From contig JARCOQ010000006.1 of the NCBI GenBank assembly GCA_029207755.1, forward strand, positions 8,338,013 to 8,402,012: a stretch of DNA of 64,000 nucleotides. Direction: 5' to 3'. The notes below the pieces were generated by a model. That model worked only from the letters and a program-made list of their open reading frames with translations, was not told the origin of the DNA and did not search any database. A program made the translations under genes and the position numbers. Position 1 is the stretch's first letter, and every line of letters starts with the position of its first letter. This DNA comes from Chamaea fasciata (taxonomy: Eukaryota > Chordata > Aves > Passeriformes > Sylviidae). Positions 59,755-64,000 of the stretch are shown one piece after another.

Positions 59755-62700
59755 AACCCATTTTTCTTTACTATTGTGTCCTAATGAGAGTGTACTATTG
59801 TGGTATATCTCCTGAACTGGGTTTGATGAATTCCCACAGAAAGATGAGGGAGAAAACCCCACTTTACTTCATGTGCCTTTACTACTTCACCTATTAAGAA
59901 ACTGCAACCAGTGAATGAAACAAACAAATTCCATGTCACAACTGATGTTTATGTACCTTGTGAAAGAATGGTACAGATAATAATAAAGGTTTCAAATCTG
60001 TCCTTACTAACAGACTTAGTTCCTGTAGCCTTTATAAATGAAATAACTTGGTTTTTCATTACCTCTGAGATCCAAAATCAAGCATGCATTTTGTTACATC
60101 TGAAGAAAATGTCTCTTTCTATTGGCCATTAGTAACCTAAAGGCCATAAGTACCCCTGATCACCCATATAAATCTCCACTTTCATTAGAACTGGAGCTGC
60201 CAGATCAATTGACTTGTCACAACGGAGGGCACAGGGGCTTGTGAGATGGAAACGAATATTTTGCAAACTGTTTTGCTTTAGTTAAGCTGAATGCCATTGC
60301 AAACTTGAAAAGAGCTACAAGGAGACTTAATTTGAAAACATAAAGGTCACCCAAGGCCTGACAAATGGGATGCCTTTGGCAAAAATATACTCACTGACTT
60401 GAGCACTACCTCTGAAAATGAAAACAAACCAATGTAAGTTACAACCAATTTGAATGCACAGAAAGACTCTGTGTTTCTGTTCTCAAAGCAGCCAAGCAGA
60501 CACAACCTTAGTGCTGTTTCAGCCAGATAAGTCTGTTTGCTCCTGTTTGATGTGTGGTGTTTATAGTAAATTGTGATAGCAAGTGCTGATACTGTGGAGC
60601 TGCTGATTGACAGAGCTGGGCCCCTTTGCTCACATAGAAATCACCCACATGCTGAAATTCACTTATTTTCCATTGAATCTACATCAGGTAACGACTCTTT
60701 TCTATACCTGGCTTAGACATGTAAAGGCAGTACAGAGATTCTCCAGGAAGTGATGACAACAAGCTCCAAAACTGGAGTACAAATCTGTCATCTAATCCTA
60801 ATTATGTGTTACATTTTATGAAAAAACAGAATGTTAGAGAAGCAAATAGATGCCAGTGAGAAGAATCAGAAGTGGGAAAAAACCTTGTCTTTTCATGAGT
60901 GGAAGTCAAGAAACATGCTTGACCACAATGCATGTAAAAATAAACAAACAAACAAATGAATAAATACAGGTTTATATGCTAATATGTGCACATATGGTTA
61001 TAAAATGTTTAGATATTTACAGGATAACTTTTTGTTTGTATTCTCTGATACACATTAGGATGATTTTGTATTGATAATGAGGGATGGTTCCTTGGTGAAA
61101 ATGTTTTCTGTCCCTATAGCTTCATTTCTGCAGCCACACCTTCCCTGAGAGTCCCTCAGACCTTCTTTGAAAACTAGTACCTGAATGTGCATAAAGCTGG
61201 AGAATTTTTTCCCCACCAGAAAAAAGTGTCTTGACCTCAAATATCCTTGATTTTACAAGTGTAAGGAATATAGTATTCACACGGTGTCAATATAAGCTCC
61301 CCATCAGGCTGATCATATTTGAAAGCATGGGGAAATGTAAACATCCAGACACTGCTCACGATCCTTCTTAAGCACAGCATGGTAAATCTGGGTATTTAGG
61401 AATATTCTATTCTATTTTATTCTATTCAGTTCTAAATTGCTTTCCCAGTGAAAAAGCCAAGGTTATGGCTAAGGTGCTAACACAGAATAAAGACATCTGA
61501 TAGTAGAATCTTGCTCTTGCAAGAGGAGATGAAATGTGGATCTGCAGGGGCAGATGGAGTGAGTTCAGCCAGAAATAAGATTTGGTTTCCTAGAGCTGAG
61601 GGAAATTAAACATGGAAACAACTTTCCTCGGGAGGCAAGGAGGTCCTCAATGTTGTGTGTGTACTTTTCAGCACAAGATTAAATGTCTTTTCAAAAGACA
61701 GGCTTTAATTCCCCATCTTGGAAGAAGTCTGTGGCTTATATTTACAAAACACTTGCTAATCACCATGTTTTGAGAATGTAAACTCCCTATTTCTACAAGT
61801 TAGCTTAAAAAAAGTTCCAATCATTAAATATAAGAACAGGAGGAATAAAAGGGAGGAGACATCAAAAAGAGAAGCAAATATGTGCCTCAACAACTTAAGT
61901 TTGCCTGGATGGATGTTAATTATTTCAGAAAGCTGTTCTAGGAAATCCATCTTGGGGAGGCAAAAGTTCCCCTGAGGAGTCCCTGTCGTGTGAACCCTGA
62001 TGCCTGGACTTAACTCCTGCATCTGAGGGTAAAAAGGGTCTCTCACTCCTGTGAAGCTGTAGATGTGTGAAAGCATTTGCAAGCTGAGACACAAGTAGGG
62101 ATTGTTTTAATATGAAAGGGAAGGAAGTGGAGGATACAGGAGCTGGTCTCTTCTACAAATTGGGGCAAATAAAGTGACTCTGCTACCACTGTTCACTGAA
62201 AATTAAAAGAAAATCGGAAAGAAAAATATTTTTTGATTAATCTAGTTGGCTTTTAACCATTCCTTTTTGAATCTGTTTCATTAACTGAAGACCACTGCTC
62301 TTGTATTTGCAAAAGATGAACTGAAACACCCAGGTATGGTTTAAGCACTTTTTCCAGTTCTCACTAAGCAAGAAATAAATTTTGACAAAAAACTTTTACC
62401 TGGGACTCTATTTTAAATAGATATGACACGGAATTAATTTTCCAGCCAGACTTAGACTACCTGCATGCCTAAATTAAGCCATAAATTGATAGACACCAGC
62501 TAACCCAAATACAATGTGTTATCCTCCCAGAGGTGATTTTCCTTCCTATCATATGCCTTTCTCTAGGTGGAAAGAAACCAGAATGTGTTAATGATTGTGA
62601 AATTCAAAGATATAATCACTTTGTTAAAAGCCCAGCAGATTTTTTCTGATTTTAGTTGGATGGCTTCTTATTGTTGCAAACGTGTATCTCAGGTAGTCCA

Positions 62701-63020
62701 TAATGAACAAATCTAAATCCTGCCTTATTTAGTGTGGACACAATGACCTTCATTGTGCAAAGCTATGTATCATTAATGAACATAAAAAAGGAAGCAGGCT
62801 GGGACTAAATCATGTATCAAGTCTAAGACCAAGACAAAAAAGATGCTCAGTCCATCTCATTAAATGTCTTTTCTGTAAAAGAACTTTGTCATCTAACTTT
62901 AGTTTTGTACACCTAGATCAACCAATTTAATCAATGCCAATTTAGGTGTATTTTTCAAAATGTCTATTCCCCTACACTGTCAGAGGTTAACACAGTTTGG
63001 TTTTTTGGTTAATGGAATAT
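59755..63020. other. Unique non-coding DNA, no gene seen
   Basis: Short simple repeats only: (AAAC)n-like at about 60936-60957 and (TTCTA)n-like at about 61404-61426. A 112-codon minus-strand frame at 61756-62094 has no recognised motif. Confidence 0.45.
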
Positions 63021-63140
63021 TGTCATGCTAGGACCTGGGACTTTGTTTTGGAAAGGACAGGCACCTATCAGGGACCAGTTTTTGGATTGACACGTAGTTT
63101 TGACCACTCAGAAAACAGAATGCGACTTTTGGTAATACCC

Positions 63141-63148
63141 ATATAAAG
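63141..63148 (+). promoter_or_regulatory. TATA box of the 63-kb LTR
   Basis: ATATAAAG lies about 30 bp before the onset of the CpG-rich segment, the spacing expected between a TATA box and a start site. Promoter activity is inferred. Confidence 0.5.
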
Positions 63149-63169
63149 CTGAGACTGGGTTTGAGCCCT

Positions 63170-63500
63170 CCTTTTCCTCCCGCCTGGTGGCCAGGTAGCA
63201 GCGTGGGCAGCTGAGGAGGCCCCAGCTTAGGCACCGCTGCCCCAGGGCGGCCGGGCCTGGCTGGGCCCCGGGAGCCGCTGCCCACAGAGGAGGCCGGGCC
63301 GGCTGAGCCCTTTCCCCTGGCTGCCGGCAGCAGGGCCGCAGCTCGGCAGTGCTGGCTTCGGGTCTGGGGCTTCAGCGGACATCACGGCCGGGCCATGGCA
63401 GGGCTGTGCCCCGATCTCCCAGCTGCCGGCACCCCTGGCCCAGGGGGAGGATGTGATCCCCTCCACCCTGCGCCGGGCTCCAGGGAGCAGCTGTGGGCGG
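63170..63500. other. CpG-rich island-like segment
   Basis: The only strongly GC-rich, CpG-bearing block in the window, with words such as GGGCGGCCGGGCC and GCCGGGCC. It lies directly after a TATA box in a probable LTR, so it looks like LTR-derived rather than a host-gene CpG island. Opposing open frames here are by-products of GC content. Confidence 0.6.
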
Positions 63501-64000
63501 CTGACGCTATCAGATGGAGGGTGGAAGAGAAGGCATCCATCAGCCTACCCCTCACCTGCACGGCCTTGGAATCCTGGAGGTGCTGCAGCAGAGATCACCT
63601 GACCACTGCAGGCCTGGGCAAGCTTTAACTCTTTCCTGACACAGATTGAGACTTTCTTAAACTCTAACCCTTCTCAGAATGAGAGACGGCCAAATTGGAG
63701 ACATGTAAAGGGACCATATGAAGATATCCAAGTCAGTAAATGAAGAGTGACTTCTTAAGTAGGAGAGATGACAAGTTGCCTTGGTTCTAGGCTGAAAATC
63801 TCCTGTGGGTTATGGTAACAGACTGTGATATGAGTATGCTAAAGTATTCCTTTAAATCGTGGACAATATGAATTGGGGAGATGATTTGTGGATTTGAGCA
63901 AAGGTATCTGTGATGGACTGAGTGAATCTTAAATTAGTAGCTGTGATCCTGTGATCCTATGAGAAGTTGAAGAGAGAGAGATGAGAAGAAGACCTCTGCC

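Larger units (their letters stand above)
63021..64000 (+). mobile_element. Probable ERV LTR with CpG-rich body, cut by the window end
   Basis: Wording and layout fit a passerine ERV LTR: TGTCATGCTAGG start, 'aggcacctatcagggaccag', 'ggattgacacgtagttttga', a TATA box ATATAAAG at 63141-63148, then a sharply GC-rich and CpG-rich segment (about 63170-63500) where transcription would begin. After about 63610 the sequence becomes AT-rich again ('gagactttcttaaactctaa') and may be leader or internal ERV sequence. No 3' end or TSD is visible, so the right limit is unknown. Confidence 0.5.

Noticed and set aside
63028..63628. Gly/Pro/Ala-rich frames in the CpG-rich segment
   Set aside because: GC-rich sequence lacks stops in every frame; better explained as LTR sequence.
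1..64000. tRNA, rRNA or snoRNA genes
   Set aside because: No cloverleaf A/B-box pair or rRNA wording was seen by eye on either strand; a covariance-model scan would be needed to be sure.

Overview
This window looks like nuclear DNA from a bird, most likely a passerine. It is AT-rich. It carries many CR1 LINE fragments with the avian 3' signature (a segment like 'gaggtcccttccaaccca' followed by 'attctatga' repeats). It also carries several endogenous retrovirus (ERV) LTR families of avian type. Nothing suggests a bacterium, plasmid or virus: there is no gene-dense layout and no complete protein-coding gene, rRNA or tRNA. Family names rest on recognition by eye. LTR boundaries rest on TG...CA ends and target-site duplications (TSDs) read directly from the sequence.

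Layout. 1-12.5 kb is mostly unique non-coding DNA with CR1 fragments at 3.2, 9.0 and 10.7 kb and an ERV-related fragment at 4.9 kb. 12.5-13.1 kb is a solo LTR with a near-perfect 6-bp TSD. It belongs to a family that recurs at 55 and 59 kb, and all three copies share a 27-bp degenerate tandem repeat and an AP-1/CCAAT/TATA-like promoter. 13-24.7 kb is mostly unique with three CR1 fragments. It also holds two minus-strand stretches with the shape of exons, at 15.3-15.4 and 17.5-17.8 kb. 24.7-26.1 kb holds two LTRs, one of them a clean solo LTR with a perfect 5-bp TSD and a duplicated AP-1-containing U3 segment. 27.4 kb is a perfect (TATAA)17 microsatellite. 30.6-31.5 kb is an old LTR apparently split by another LTR-like insertion. 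38.4-39.3 kb is a very old CR1/L3-type LINE in which reverse-transcriptase residues can still be read. 39.7-40.2 kb is an LTR whose T-rich part has grown into a (TTTTA)n array. 40.5-42 kb is an unidentified region rich in minus-strand open frames. 44-47.6 kb has three tracts built almost only of A and C. 48.3 kb has the best candidate coding exon in the window: minus strand, 96 nt, symmetric phase 1, consensus splice sites. 49.5, 55, 59.2 and 63-64 kb are further LTRs, the last with a CpG-rich body and running off the window.

The window is probably intronic or intergenic. If a host gene crosses it, the candidate exons put it on the minus strand, and the 48.3-kb and 17.8-kb candidates are compatible in splice phase. 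I cannot name that gene. I did not find a demonstrable new biological system. The best leads are the candidate exons, the 40.5-42 kb region, the A/C tracts and the repeat-bearing LTR family.
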